A stretch of 64,000 bases of DNA, taken from the NCBI RefSeq assembly GCF_028858725.1, contig NC_084763.1:50228152-50292151 (forward strand). Reading direction: 5' to 3'. The position numbers were made by a program, and so were the translations under genes. Shown here piece after piece: positions 52,401 to 61,792 of this stretch. The DNA comes from Colius striatus. Its lineage: Eukaryota; Chordata; Aves; Coliiformes; Coliidae. How positions within the stretch are numbered: the stretch's first letter is position 1; every line of letters starts with the position of its first letter. The notes under the pieces were generated by a model that made no database searches, was not told the DNA's origin, and saw only the letters and a list, made by a program, of their open reading frames with translations.

Positions 52401-55400
52401 TTCCTCTTGGAACACAGACATTTCTACTTGCTTTTGAGAGGTACTCTTTGCTGCAACTATCATGGGGACTTTCACTTCAAGCAGGTCAGGTATTTTGGGT
52501 TTAATTCAAACGTTCACAAGCAGTAAAGGATGCAGAATGATAACAGGGAGATGAAGTGGGGAAGTTCTCTGCTTCCAGATCCTGGTGCTTTGCTAAATTA
52601 AAGAACATTTACAAGATAGCATGTGTTTTTCTGTAAGTATTGTAAGTGTGCAGTTGAAGACATGTGCCCAAAAAACCTCCACATTAATCATGACAATAAT
52701 TGATCTATATTTTCAAGGGGGTTAAAGGGTCATCTTTCCATTTTCCTATTTCCCCCATGTCTTCATTGTATATTACTGCCAAGTATTCTTATTAGTACAT
52801 AAACTTAAGAGTGATTCCTCCATCAGAGATGAATATTCAGCTTATTTGCTTGCTTCTTTTCCACCAAAGAAATGCATCGCATGTCTGTGTGCACTCATAA
52901 TGGCAATTTGTAGGGGCCAAATTTGTAGGTACATGTCACCTATCTGTTCACATGGTGTTCCAAGAGCAAGCATGAGAATAAATGCGAGTACAAATGCAAA
53001 CGTGGACATATGTGACAAGTGAGATGATTTTTAAATTCTGGCCTGAGGAAGCTGACCTCTGAGCCTTCTCTCTCTTTCCTTGGAGCCCAGCAGAAAAAAA
53101 CCTCCTGGTAGATGAGTAAACATCAGTTGCTGCATTTCTCCAACATTTTTACAGTCTTGAGGGAGGCTCTGCTTTTTTTACTGAGTTGGATTTTCTTTGT
53201 TTCTGTGTAGAGGAATGAGCAATCAATGGGCTGAGAAATGACAGCTCTCTGTGTACAGAAATAGCTAGCAGAGAAAGCCCAGTACCTTACTTGATATGTC
53301 CTTACGGGTGCTGTGTAAGCATCACCAATTTGACTTCTATAATTATTTTCTAATGAACTGTTATGGCAAAAAGCCAGACACTGCCATGCCCTCTGCTCAA
53401 ACTGTGAATTTTCCCTGACCTCATGAAGCTCTCTTATGGAACTGAGCCAAGTTCTGTGATGGGATTTGTTAAATAAGTTAAATAAGCCATTTTCTATTTT
53501 AATCACAGGCCACGGCAAGCTGTTTATGGATTCTGTCATCCAACCGTGCTGCTGCAGCTTAGGCCTTGAAGTGCTTCGTTGCGACTGCTGACAAGAAATA
53601 TATTGCAAAATCCTCAAATGATCAGTTCACAGGAGCGTTTCCTCAGCACACACACTGGAACTGAACTGACTACATCTGGTCTAATTCATGCTTCCAGTAA
53701 TTCTGGTACAAAGTTATGTGAGGACAAAATTAAGAGGCTTGATTTAATTTAAGGAGATTTATTTTTTCTACAGTAACTTTAATTAAGTCAAGATAGGAAA
53801 TTCTTACTGCTGAGTGTTCATACATAAACTTATGCTGAAGTATGTGCCACTGTGAGGGAAAATGGATTCAGTTATTCTTAGTAAATTGCTCAAGATAGTG
53901 TCAGAAGCCCACTTCTCGCATCTGCTAAAAATCCAAATGCACCTTGCTTTCGTAGCGGAGGAGCAGGTTGCAGGGACTTCAGGCACTCTGGCATGACCTG
54001 AGAGGAGACACTCGAAGACAGTGAGCCCTTTCCCCAACTGTTAGGAGCACATAGATAAGCTGGCTTCAGCATTCCCCATCACCTACCTGTATCTCTCTAC
54101 ATTGGCCCTGGGGCTGCCACAGGCGCTGCCTCTGTGGGGCCATTGACTAACTCTCACAGTGCAGCAGCCACAGAAACAGTTTTCCCTGTCTCAGTCACTG
54201 CCTGGAGCTCCTGAGCGTTCCTGCTCCAAATCAGCCCAGATGCCTTTGGGGAACATTTCCTGAGAGATGCTGTGGATTATCTGAGAAGTATCTCCTTAGT
54301 TGACAGGAAAGTGCATATATTTCATCAGCTTAGTGCAATCAGAATCTGTCAGCTTGGGAGATCTGCCCTGCATAGAAATTACTTAAGCACCAGGAATTAA
54401 AAGGGGGAAAGCGAGAAGTCATTCTCTCCTCTTACTGTAAATCTCTCAAAGAAACGTTTCTGTGTGGGAGAGATGGATGTTTGCGTATTTCTAACATCAC
54501 TCTTGCAGCTTGACTACCACTCTCCATGCAAGGTAACTCAACAGCAGTAAAAGAAGGAAGAACAGAAAGTTGTGCATGGATGTCTCCTTGTCACTTGCCC
54601 TTCGGCATGTAGAAATACAGACACATACGGAGTGAGACTGAACAAAGCAAGGCATAAATGCCCTTGTTAATGCAAACGCAACATCTCTAAGTCAATTCTG
54701 GCTTAGGGGCCCAACTCACTTTGGTACAACTGAAAGCATTACTCAAAGATTCAGCACTGCATTTGGAAAGCTGAGGGTTGTGAAGCTTTAGAGTGTTATT
54801 GGCACAGTGGAGCCCTTAGTTGTGATGTCATCCCGTAACAAAATGGCACTAACCTGAAGCAGAAGAATACACAGCCCAGAGACTCCTGGGCCAAAAATTG
54901 TCAGCAGCAAGTGGTTACAAACGCTGCTTACAAAGTCATTGGAAGAGACAAATGGAAGTTTCCTCCCTGTACCTGACCTGCAGGCAGCAGCAGCTTGTAG
55001 GAGATAGCAGCATTTTCATTCCTTGTTTGAACTGATGTAGAAAGTCCTCTGATTTACGTTTAAGTTGGCAGTGGTTTAGGTCCTTTCCTTTAAAGCAGAA
55101 GCATCAAAGCCACTTCTGTACATCTAAGGCCATGATGCACTCCTCTTTCTACTTGAAACTTGGAATTCCATCCTCTCCCTAAGTTATTTCCAGGTATTTC
55201 CATGTCTGTCAGAAAGCAGGATGTTTAGAAGTTTTCCACACTTATCTTCTGGTTTTCTTTTTTGAGACCACTGCAGGAAACAGAATCCAGTGTTCTCTTT
55301 TTTTATCCTCATGTAATGCCAAAGGGAGTGTTGTTGCTCTGCTCCTTAGAAAAGCAATAAGAACTTCTAAAACTTTCACTTTGCTGTAGGTGAATGGAAG

Positions 55401-56484
55401 ACATGTCCTCTCCCACCTCATGCTTTATTTTTTTGTACCCACAGCACAGTGAAAAGAATTTTATTTCTGTTGCTTTTGCCCATTGTGCAATGAGCGTATT
55501 TGCTACTTCTTTGAAAATTCAGGATTGAACATCTGGTTTTGGTGCTCACCACTCTGCCAAGTCGGGAAGCTTTGAATGTTTTGCCAAACCATTTACCCAG
55601 CCCTGAATTTATAACTAGTATCAGGAAAATCACTAGGGGAAAATGTAAGTAACTGTGGACTGTTGAACAGCCAAGGTCAATTCTGAAAGGATAATTTTTA
55701 CTGTATTAGTTCTATCAATGTGGCTGCATCTGGTTCACAGCAGCATACTCATATCAATGAGTTGCTTAAAAAATATGCAGCCCAAATAGCTTCATAATGA
55801 ATGTACATTACTGAAATCATTTTAGGAAATAAAACCAGATTTTAGAACTGAGTCATCAGCAAGTGATAAACACAAAACAAACCAAGCTGCCTCGATGTTT
55901 TAAAACAACAAATATAGAGCTTCAAAGCTTCAGAAGAGCCATATAAAGAAAGAGCAGAACTAATCCCTGAAAACAGACAGGATTACAGAAGAAGCAGTGC
56001 AATGCTGCAGGAAAAGCTTTCTTTACACTAATTTTTACTAAGTGCTGAAGCAGGTTGCTTAATGGTGCTGTGGAACTGTCATTGCTGGAATTTTTCAAGG
56101 ATCACACTAAACAGGCATCTGCCAAGAAAGATTTCAGGAGAAATAACTTGTGTTGGATTATCTCTTTGGAACTTTTGGTTATCTTCATTATGATAAATAG
56201 AACAAAAAATTCTGGAACAAGTATCTCCTAGCTTCCCACACAGTACCCACAGCTAACTTAGAGGTTTTTATAGTTGCTTCTCTTGTTGGCCAGCCTCCCA
56301 TCTTGTTTTTGCCCTCCTGCTTGTGATGTTTCCAATTCTAGCCTGTGTTTCCAATATTGACTTTTCACGTGACCTGTCTGCTGATACCAGTTAGCTCGAA
56401 GCTGAGACAACAGATAATGTACTGCCAAGGCTTCAGTGGCAAAGAAACATGCATATTAAAAACAAAGAAAAGGGAGAAAAAAAG
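31471..56484. other. 25-kb gene desert
   Basis: No gene recognised on either strand. Longest open frames (for example 164 codons at 53123-53617, minus) have atypical composition, no family resemblance and no splice-linked partners. I looked for the C-terminal exons of ARHGAP21, which should lie here if the copy at 57-61 kb were complete, and found none. A short doubly open, CpG-containing stretch at 33604-33804 is noted separately. Confidence 0.55.
33604..33804 (-). other. Unexplained open stretch, possible coding fossil
   Basis: 67-codon stop-free stretch on the minus strand (33604-33804), preceded in the same frame, after a single stop, by the 86-codon stretch 34068-33808. The plus strand is also open over 33569-33811. 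It contains several CpGs, which is rare in this AT-rich neighbourhood. The predicted peptide has a leucine/glycine-rich start (VLLGLG), a basic block (KWKRK) and an acidic end (GDDGTKDLKD). I do not recognise it. It may be an old transposable-element fragment or chance. Confidence 0.25.
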
Positions 56485-56632
56485 AAAGGGAAGGGGAGGG
56501 AAGGGAAGGGGAGGGAAGGGAAGGGAAGGGAAGGGAAGGGAAGGGAAGGGAAGGGAAGGGAAGGGAAGGGAAGGGAAGGGAAGGGAAGGGAAGGGAAGGG
56601 AAGGGAAGGGAAGGGAAGGGAAGGGAAGGGAA
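56485..56632. repeat. (GGGAA)n pentanucleotide microsatellite
   Basis: About 148 bp, roughly 29 units of GGGAA. It is nearly perfect after ~56515 and slightly irregular (GGGGA) at its start. It is a pure purine strand, hence a mirror-symmetric polypurine-polypyrimidine tract, and every four units fit the G3-N2-G3-N2-G3-N2-G3 quadruplex pattern. It abuts the 3' end of the minus-strand LTR at 56634. The long open frames through it are an artefact of the repeat. Confidence 0.97.
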
Positions 56633-56633
56633 G

Positions 56634-57199
56634 ATTAGCAGATTAGCAGGCACTTCTGTATTATGCAGTTCTGGGAAAACACGGGGGATAGCTCCTCCAA
56701 ACGTGCTTCCTTGTTAGTTACCATTTTCAGGGTTTTTATACACCTCAAACAAAAGAATCACATTTGCCAACAAAAGCATGCATAAAATGTCCATCTATCA
56801 ATTTAGCCCTTCACCTTGATTGGTTCCCAACCATCACAACATTTCCAAACTCACAGTGATTGGTCAAAAAAAGGTATCAGTCCCTTTGCTTTACTAACAA
56901 CTAAGGTAACCTAATGAATACATATCCCAGGCTAAGGTAACAGCTAAGGTCACCTAACAAATACATTTACCAGGCTCTCTTGGATAAGGTAACAGGTCCC
57001 TATCATGTGTGGTATGTAACTCTTGCAGTTTGATCCTTATGGGATTCAAATGAATACTTACTTAATCAATAGGTGTTGGAGTTATTTGCAAGTGCTAATT
57101 GATTGAACTATTGCTAGGTGATTAACAAGTGCTTAACAAGTGGTTGACTACTAATTGTGATGAGAAGTTGTTAACTAAAATAATTGTGTATCTGCAACA
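56634..57199 (-). mobile_element. Probable solo LTR of an endogenous retrovirus, minus strand
   Basis: Read on the minus strand, the block starts TGTTGCAGA (57199) and has a promoter-like order: two CCAAT boxes (plus-strand ATTGG at 56859-56863 and 56819-56823), TATAAAAA (56733-56740), and then an R/U5-like segment with a degenerate poly(A) signal (AATACA) before CTGCTAATCTGCTAATC. No internal retroviral genes adjoin, so it would be a solo LTR. Family not named. The 3' boundary is obscured by the (GGGAA)n array. It could be a different repeat class, but the promoter layout favours an LTR. Confidence 0.5.
56901..56975. repeat. 43-bp imperfect tandem duplication inside the LTR
   Basis: 'ctaaggtaacctaatgaata' (56901) recurs as 'ctaaggtcacctaacaaata' (56944), each followed by a similar 'cat..cccagg / cattta.ccagg' segment. 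Such short duplications are common in LTR U3 regions. Confidence 0.6.
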
Positions 57200-57310
57200 T
57201 GAAGAGCAAACCACACAGAGACATAGTAAGAAGTAGATGGATGTTCTAGAGGCAGCAGAAGCAGGTGCGAAACTACATGGGGGACAAATAATTTCTGACA
57301 CAATACTTAC

Positions 57311-57352
57311 AAGAGGTTCTTCAGCATCATCTTCTGAGAAAAGCCAGTCATG
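57311..57352 (-). CDS. ARHGAP21-like exon H (last recognisable)
   Basis: 42 nt, 14 codons, HDWLFSEDDAEEPL, matching the segment just after the GAP domain of ARHGAP21. The donor is a strong gtaagt, but no next exon is seen in the remaining 57 kb. If the donor is not used, the frame stays open for 62 more codons to a TAA at 57122-57124, inside the LTR. Confidence 0.85.
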
Positions 57353-57554
57353 CTGCAATTGAAAATACAAACAGATGAGAACCCCACAGGAAAGACAAAA
57401 CCCAGCTGGGGAACAATCAAACGTCAAGAGTACCAAAAATTGGAATCTGGAGTTCAAAGGCTTAATGGACTGGACCCAAACCGGCCCAAAGAGAGACAAG
57501 CTGCTTGATCTGCAAAAGAGCTTTTGTTTTCAAGCATGCAGTTTCTCCACTTAC

Positions 57555-57680
57555 TTTTTGGATGAGTGTTTCTACAACTTGACAGCGGTCTGTCACATGC
57601 ATAACCAGGTCTGTCACGTTTTCATCAGATGTCCTCACCAGTGTTGGACCAAACACTATTGCCAGGTTTCTTGGTGTCAT
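57555..57680 (-). CDS. ARHGAP21-like exon G (Rho[11 protein letters not shown])
   Basis: 126 nt, 42 codons, phase 0 to 0. It starts [18 protein letters not shown], so the conserved Asn of the active site is kept, and ends VVETLIQK. Acceptor tctcag, donor gtaagt. Confidence 0.92.
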
Positions 57681-58368
57681 CTGAGAAATCAAATAGTTCC
57701 ACATCATACATTCATCGTGAGAAAACACAATAATACGGGCTAAGCACATCAGTGGAACACCATTAGTAGGTCTGAGAATCATTTTCCATAGCTATAGCGA
57801 AAACGTGTTTAAAAGCTCCTTAGTGACTCAGGTAGGACGTTACACTGCACTGAAACTCTCCTAGACGCGGCTGCAACAAATGCATCCAACTGTTGCTTTC
57901 ATCCTGAAATGTTTATATGACACACAACAACATGAAGCTAGAAATCACAGATTGCATTATGTCTACCAACAAAGCAGTCACGCAGTCTGCATCTACTTTG
58001 GAGGAGGCGGTAGCAACCAACATCATACGCTCAACACATCTATTCATACTATTGTTTCAACACCTCAGCCATCTCGTCTTACATAGTCTATCACGTTAAC
58101 CTTCTTTAAACAACATTTATACAGCACACTAACATCATCACATATCTCTCCTTCATTAGGTGGAACTCAGGCACTTGCTGAGATTTAAGATCACACCAAA
58201 CAGGTTCCAATTTGCACGAGTCCTTAGTGTAACCCAAAAATATCCTCTGCGGAGCAGAGATCTTAATTTTACCTACAATCACATATTGGCACCTTCATAA
58301 ACATAATCCTGCAGAAAAATGGACTTAATGAAACAAACCAAAACCCATTCTGCTTTAGTCCCTGATAC

Positions 58369-58458
58369 CTTGTTCTTTGCTGAGTTCTCTGCCACTCTCT
58401 TCAGGTGTGCAGAAAGAAACTGGAGAGTTTCGTAATGATATTCCGGTAAATGGTGAAT
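58369..58458 (-). CDS. ARHGAP21-like exon F (RhoGAP)
   Basis: 90 nt, 30 codons, phase 0 to 0: [20 protein letters not shown] followed by [10 protein letters not shown]. Near identical to ARHGAP21 here. Acceptor ttgcag, donor gtatca. Confidence 0.92.
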
Positions 58459-58541
58459 CTGCAACAAACAGTCTCTTCAGAACATGAAACATTTCGTGTT
58501 AAATGTGCACTGCACAGACAACACATCTGATTTCAACTTAC

Positions 58542-58615
58542 CAGTCTCTTCAGTGTTTTCAGACGCTCAACAGGATCTTCTTTTCTATTGGCATCTATAA
58601 AAGCTGCGTATTTCT
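58542..58615 (-). CDS. ARHGAP21-like exon E (RhoGAP)
   Basis: 74 nt completing Glu from exon D, then KYAAFIDANRKEDP and VERLKTLKRL. Phase 1 to 0. Acceptor aacag, donor gtaag. Confidence 0.9.
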
Positions 58616-58969
58616 CTGTTTAAAAGAGCGGAAATTAAACATCTATCTACACTAAACCTCACATGTATCTAGGTAGATATAGCTTCCCATCCCCCCAGAA
58701 ATACAAGTAACAGGTGTAGGAATGACCTTGGAAGTCACAGATTAGTCCATTATATTGTGCATATAAGGCTTTCACCATCACAGAAATTCTTTTTACAGCT
58801 CTCCCTCTTAAGCTCTGGGGTCATCATGACTCCTGGCTCTTTAAGGAAGAGAGGGCATTGATTACGGTTAGGATGATTCCATTGGATATTCTCTCAAATC
58901 ACCCGAAAGCTGAGACACAAATGGTCAACAATAGTTTCTGAAAACAAAATCACAAGATAAACAACGTAC

Positions 58970-59048
58970 CATTGGTCAAAAGGGGCTCTGGGAACTTGCT
59001 GAAGAAGGACTTCAGTAAACTGCCGATCACATTCAGGTCACTCCATTT
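58970..59048 (-). CDS. ARHGAP21-like exon D (RhoGAP, LLKSFF segment)
   Basis: 79 nt: [26 protein letters not shown] plus one base, read from two adjoining halves [12 protein letters not shown] and [14 protein letters not shown]. The conserved Lys is kept, but the Arg of FFRKLPEP is Ser (AGC, 58998-59000). Acceptor tgtag, donor gtacgt. Confidence 0.9.
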
Positions 59049-59156
59049 CTACACGTTGAGAAGAAAAGGACAGACGTGCTTTGTATTTCTGGAATCGCAA
59101 CACAACCAGAAGGTGTGGGCAATTCGACCTATAAAACAGTGTGACTGGACACTTAC

Positions 59157-59312
59157 ATCATCATCAACATCAATGTCAGTTATTCCTCTGTGGACCTCTT
59201 CTTCCAAACGTAAGATGGCAGTGTTGCTTCCAGGTACACTGTAAATACCTGTGTGCTCCAAGCCTCTTTCCTCAACAATTCTGCAGCACATATCGACAAT
59301 GAATAGAACATA
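59157..59312 (-). CDS. ARHGAP21-like exon C2 (RhoGAP, arginine-finger region)
   Basis: 156 nt, 52 codons, phase 0 to 0. It contains VDMCCRIVEERGLEHTGIYSVPGSN. The finger position is AGT (Ser) at 59238-59240 where RhoGAPs have Arg. Acceptor cttcag, donor gtaagt. Confidence 0.9.
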
Positions 59313-59406
59313 CTGAAGAAAAAGAGAAGTCAGTCATGTATTTTCAAGTACGGAATGCAACAACTCTTCCAAAACCATCATGGGAAGAAAAATTGGCATT
59401 CCCTAC

Positions 59407-59552
59407 TTTGTTGGTATGAGCCGGGGGGCACTCATCCAGTCTGATCCCAAACATGCCTCCAGCAGATGGTTTCTTTCCGAAGGCCTTCTTCTTAAAGCAT
59501 GGGATGCCTCTTCTCCACGTTCTCTTTTCTTTTCGCAGGCTTGTCTCATCTT
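59407..59552 (-). CDS. ARHGAP21-like exon C1 (pre-GAP linker)
   Basis: 146 nt, starting with two bases of a split codon (needs a preceding exon ending in phase 1). It encodes [17 protein letters not shown] and ends [15 protein letters not shown], matching the linker and GAP entry of ARHGAP21. Donor gtaggg. The acceptor (aacaag) has a poor pyrimidine tract. Confidence 0.78.
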
Positions 59553-60143
59553 CTTGTTGTTAGTACCAGGCAAATAAGGAAATTGGAAACATGAGAACGT
59601 CTAAGTTACAAAAACTACTGTGAATACACCTAACAGACTTGCAAAGACTAAGTGCCACCTGCTGCATTTTTACCTTTCACTGGCCTGCCCTCCCACAACT
59701 CACTAAACATCAGTTTATCTGAAATATCCTTTCTTTTTACTCTTCTGTCATTCAAAAGATAGACTTGAACATACCCTCCAGATTTAGAAAAGCAAGGAGC
59801 TGGATGCTACTCTGGAATTTCATCTTTCTAAACACCCAAGGTACATCAAGCACACTTGATGCAATCAAAACCTTCACTTAGGAAAGCAAGATTAGGTCTC
59901 TACTGAAGCACAGTGCTGCACTAAGTACCTATGGAAACATGCAGCCATGCTCACACATATGCAGACCTACTGAGTTCTGCAAAATTTACCCCACTTGAGT
60001 CACACCTCAAGTATTTCAGTAGGATTCCAATTCCAATATCCTTCAAAGTTTCACCTTCTGCCTACTGAGAAACTCATCGCACATCACAAGAACACAGAGT
60101 CCATTTGAACGGAAACAACGAGAACTCTGGTTTCTGTGATTAC

Positions 60144-60428
60144 CTCATCATTTAAGTTGATGTTGTCTTGTATTGCTTTAACCCATGCCAACATCTGATC
60201 TCTGTCCTCTGCTTGAAACAGATACTTGCGCTCTGATGAGCTGAGTTTAAAGACGTTTTTCCTCTTGGTGTCACAGTAGGAGATGTCTATCAAACAGGCA
60301 TTGATGCTTACAGGCTGCTCTTCTTCAGACGAGGTCACTTGCTCCTTTCTATCCTTGTACAAATAAAGCAAATGACCTCGGAGGACAACATACAATTGCT
60401 TCCATGGACGAATGCTCCCACCAACTCG
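60144..60428 (-). CDS. ARHGAP21-like exon B (PH domain core)
   Basis: 285 nt, 95 codons, phase 0 to 0. It covers [17 protein letters not shown], the YLYKD strand, the SEEEQP loop, [16 protein letters not shown] and the closing helix [12 protein letters not shown]. It is almost the whole PH domain and very close to ARHGAP21. In ARHGAP21 this PH domain plus the helix after it bind ARF1-GTP; the following helix is not found here. Acceptor tttcag, donor gtaatc. Confidence 0.9.
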
Positions 60429-60895
60429 CTGAAAAACAGCAGCTCATAGGTTAGGTTGCTTATTTCTTACAAGAAGTGCTTCTGACTTACACAAACTGAC
60501 TCCAGCAGTTTTAAAACAGGAAGACTAACCACCTGCCGAAATTAGGCTTAAAAACGACCTGTGAAAAGATGACGTCAAGGTGGGATTTGCCACTTACTCT
60601 CCATGACAGGAGGGAGTTGCTCAATAGCCTGACCTCCCAGAGCACCCACCAAGTGGATGTTCACATAGGACAGGAGCAAGAAGCAGAATGCCAGTAGAAT
60701 TTTACAGAGGCGGTAATACAAATATAGTCCAAGAGCTGAGGAATTCACTAAAGCTGATGTTTTAACCAGTCTGAGATTTTGTCAGCCTTATTGATGCGCA
60801 TATCCCTCAAACAACAATTTCAAGAGGAAACCTGCAACGTTTCCAGTTTCTTAATATTTGGACGAGGTTAAAACCCGAACACTGACAACAGGTAC

Positions 60896-61021
60896 CTTTC
60901 CTTTGTCTGTAACAAGCTGGCGGAAATGGAGCCATCCTTCCTTGGATGCATCACTGAAGACTTCTGAAGAAGAATCTTTTCGGGAACCAGAGTCTTCTGA
61001 AGACTTCTGCCTGTCGGCAAC
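60896..61021 (-). CDS. ARHGAP21-like exon A (start of PH domain)
   Basis: 126 nt, phase 0 at both ends, 42 codons. A Ser-rich lead with '[17 protein letters not shown]' precedes the PH start '[14 protein letters not shown]', as in ARHGAP21. Acceptor ctttag, donor gtacct. Confidence 0.85.
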
Positions 61022-61319
61022 CTAAAGAAAACACCACAGAAAGAGTCCCACAGTGGACCTTCAAACACTTTTCTCTGCAACCCCTACGCATTCAGGATGT
61101 TTCTCACTTCAAGAACGCCCTGAGGAGTATCCTCCTGAGAAAATATTACTCCTACTTTCTTTCCACACAGCAACAGTGACCTGACGTATCCCCAGAACGC
61201 TTGGAGACACTGAGGAAGTTCCTCCAAAAGCAAGCCACAGCTACGCTGCCGTGAGGGAGGCTGAGGAAAATGAATGTCAGGGATGAGGTGAGCCTAGAAA
61301 AGACACCACGTTTACTTAC

Positions 61320-61366
61320 ACGACGTGTCTGGGAAGCACGGAGGAGAAACTTTGGGATCGACTGAA
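61320..61366 (-). CDS. Possible further upstream exon of the ARHGAP21-like copy
   Basis: 47 nt bounded by acceptor ttttcatag and donor gtaagt, open in the frame that joins exon A in phase 0. It would end LLRASQTRR. I cannot match it to ARHGAP21 from memory, so it may be chance. It ends some 20 bp before the LTR at ~61387. Confidence 0.25.
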
Positions 61367-61386
61367 CTATGAAAACGTATCACAAG

Positions 61387-61774
61387 TGATGAGCAACCGG
61401 ATGCCCGGGAGTTGCAATGAACCTCACGGCTATTGCAGTGGCGGGACACGGGACAACGGCAAGGCTCGCTTCTGGCCGGGGGAGCGCAGGAGATGCGAGG
61501 AGAAGCGGCAGGAGGCAGCAGCTCTCGCCAGGGGACGGTTTCAGGGGTTTCAGGGTGTTTCATTTTGGTTATGTTTTGGGGTTTTGGGGGTATGTTTTAG
61601 TTGATGTTGCATTAAATTATTTTCTGTTTTCTTCCCCAAACCGAGTAGCCTGGTCTGTTTTGTCCTGAACCTTAAGCAGCAATTAAGCTCTCCCTGCCCT
61701 TGAGCAATTCTCAGCCTCTTTGGTACTCGAGGCTAATCGTGGTCTTTGTTCCCTGATGGGCCTAAACCACGATA
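61387..61774 (+). mobile_element. ERVL-type LTR, 3' part well preserved
   Basis: The 3' end GATGGGCCTAAACCACGATA (ending 61774) is the complement of the TGTCGTGGTTTGGCCC start seen at 63259, the terminal inverted repeat of this avian LTR class. The final CGACA has decayed to CGATA. A GC-rich first half and ATTAAA at 61611-61616 fit U3 and R/U5. The 5' edge is approximate. It lies antisense to the ARHGAP21-like exons. Confidence 0.65.
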
Positions 61775-61792
61775 CTCAGCAAGGATGCTTAA

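Larger units (their letters stand above)
57311..61021 (-). pseudogene. ARHGAP21-like partial gene: PH + RhoGAP, catalytically altered
   Basis: Nine exons on the minus strand (60896-61021, 60144-60428, 59407-59552, 59157-59312, 58970-59048, 58542-58615, 58369-58458, 57555-57680, 57311-57352) are collinear with the middle of ARHGAP21, a Golgi and junction-associated Cdc42/RhoA GAP of nearly 2,000 residues. Exons 1-2 make the PH domain (EGWLHFR...MLAWVKAIQ) and exons 3-8 the RhoGAP domain. Every retained exon is open, with GT-AG borders. Defects: the linker between exons 2 and 3 is not found and the phases disagree (0 against 1); the arginine finger of GIYRVPG is Ser; the R of FFRKLPEP is Ser; the C-terminal 600 or so residues are absent. 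Introns are tiny for this gene. N-terminal PDZ exons are not in the window and could lie beyond 64000. It is either a decaying segmental copy or a new gene with a non-catalytic GAP fold; the first is likelier. Confidence 0.85.

Noticed and set aside
53123-53617. 164-codon open frame on the minus strand, the longest in the window outside known features
   Set aside because: No domain, no family resemblance, no splice-linked neighbours and a composition expected of translated non-coding DNA. At this length one such frame in 64 kb is not surprising.
56345-56653. Open frames with GKGRE- or LPFPS-type repeats over the pentamer array
   Set aside because: They are the translation of the (GGGAA)n microsatellite in three frames.
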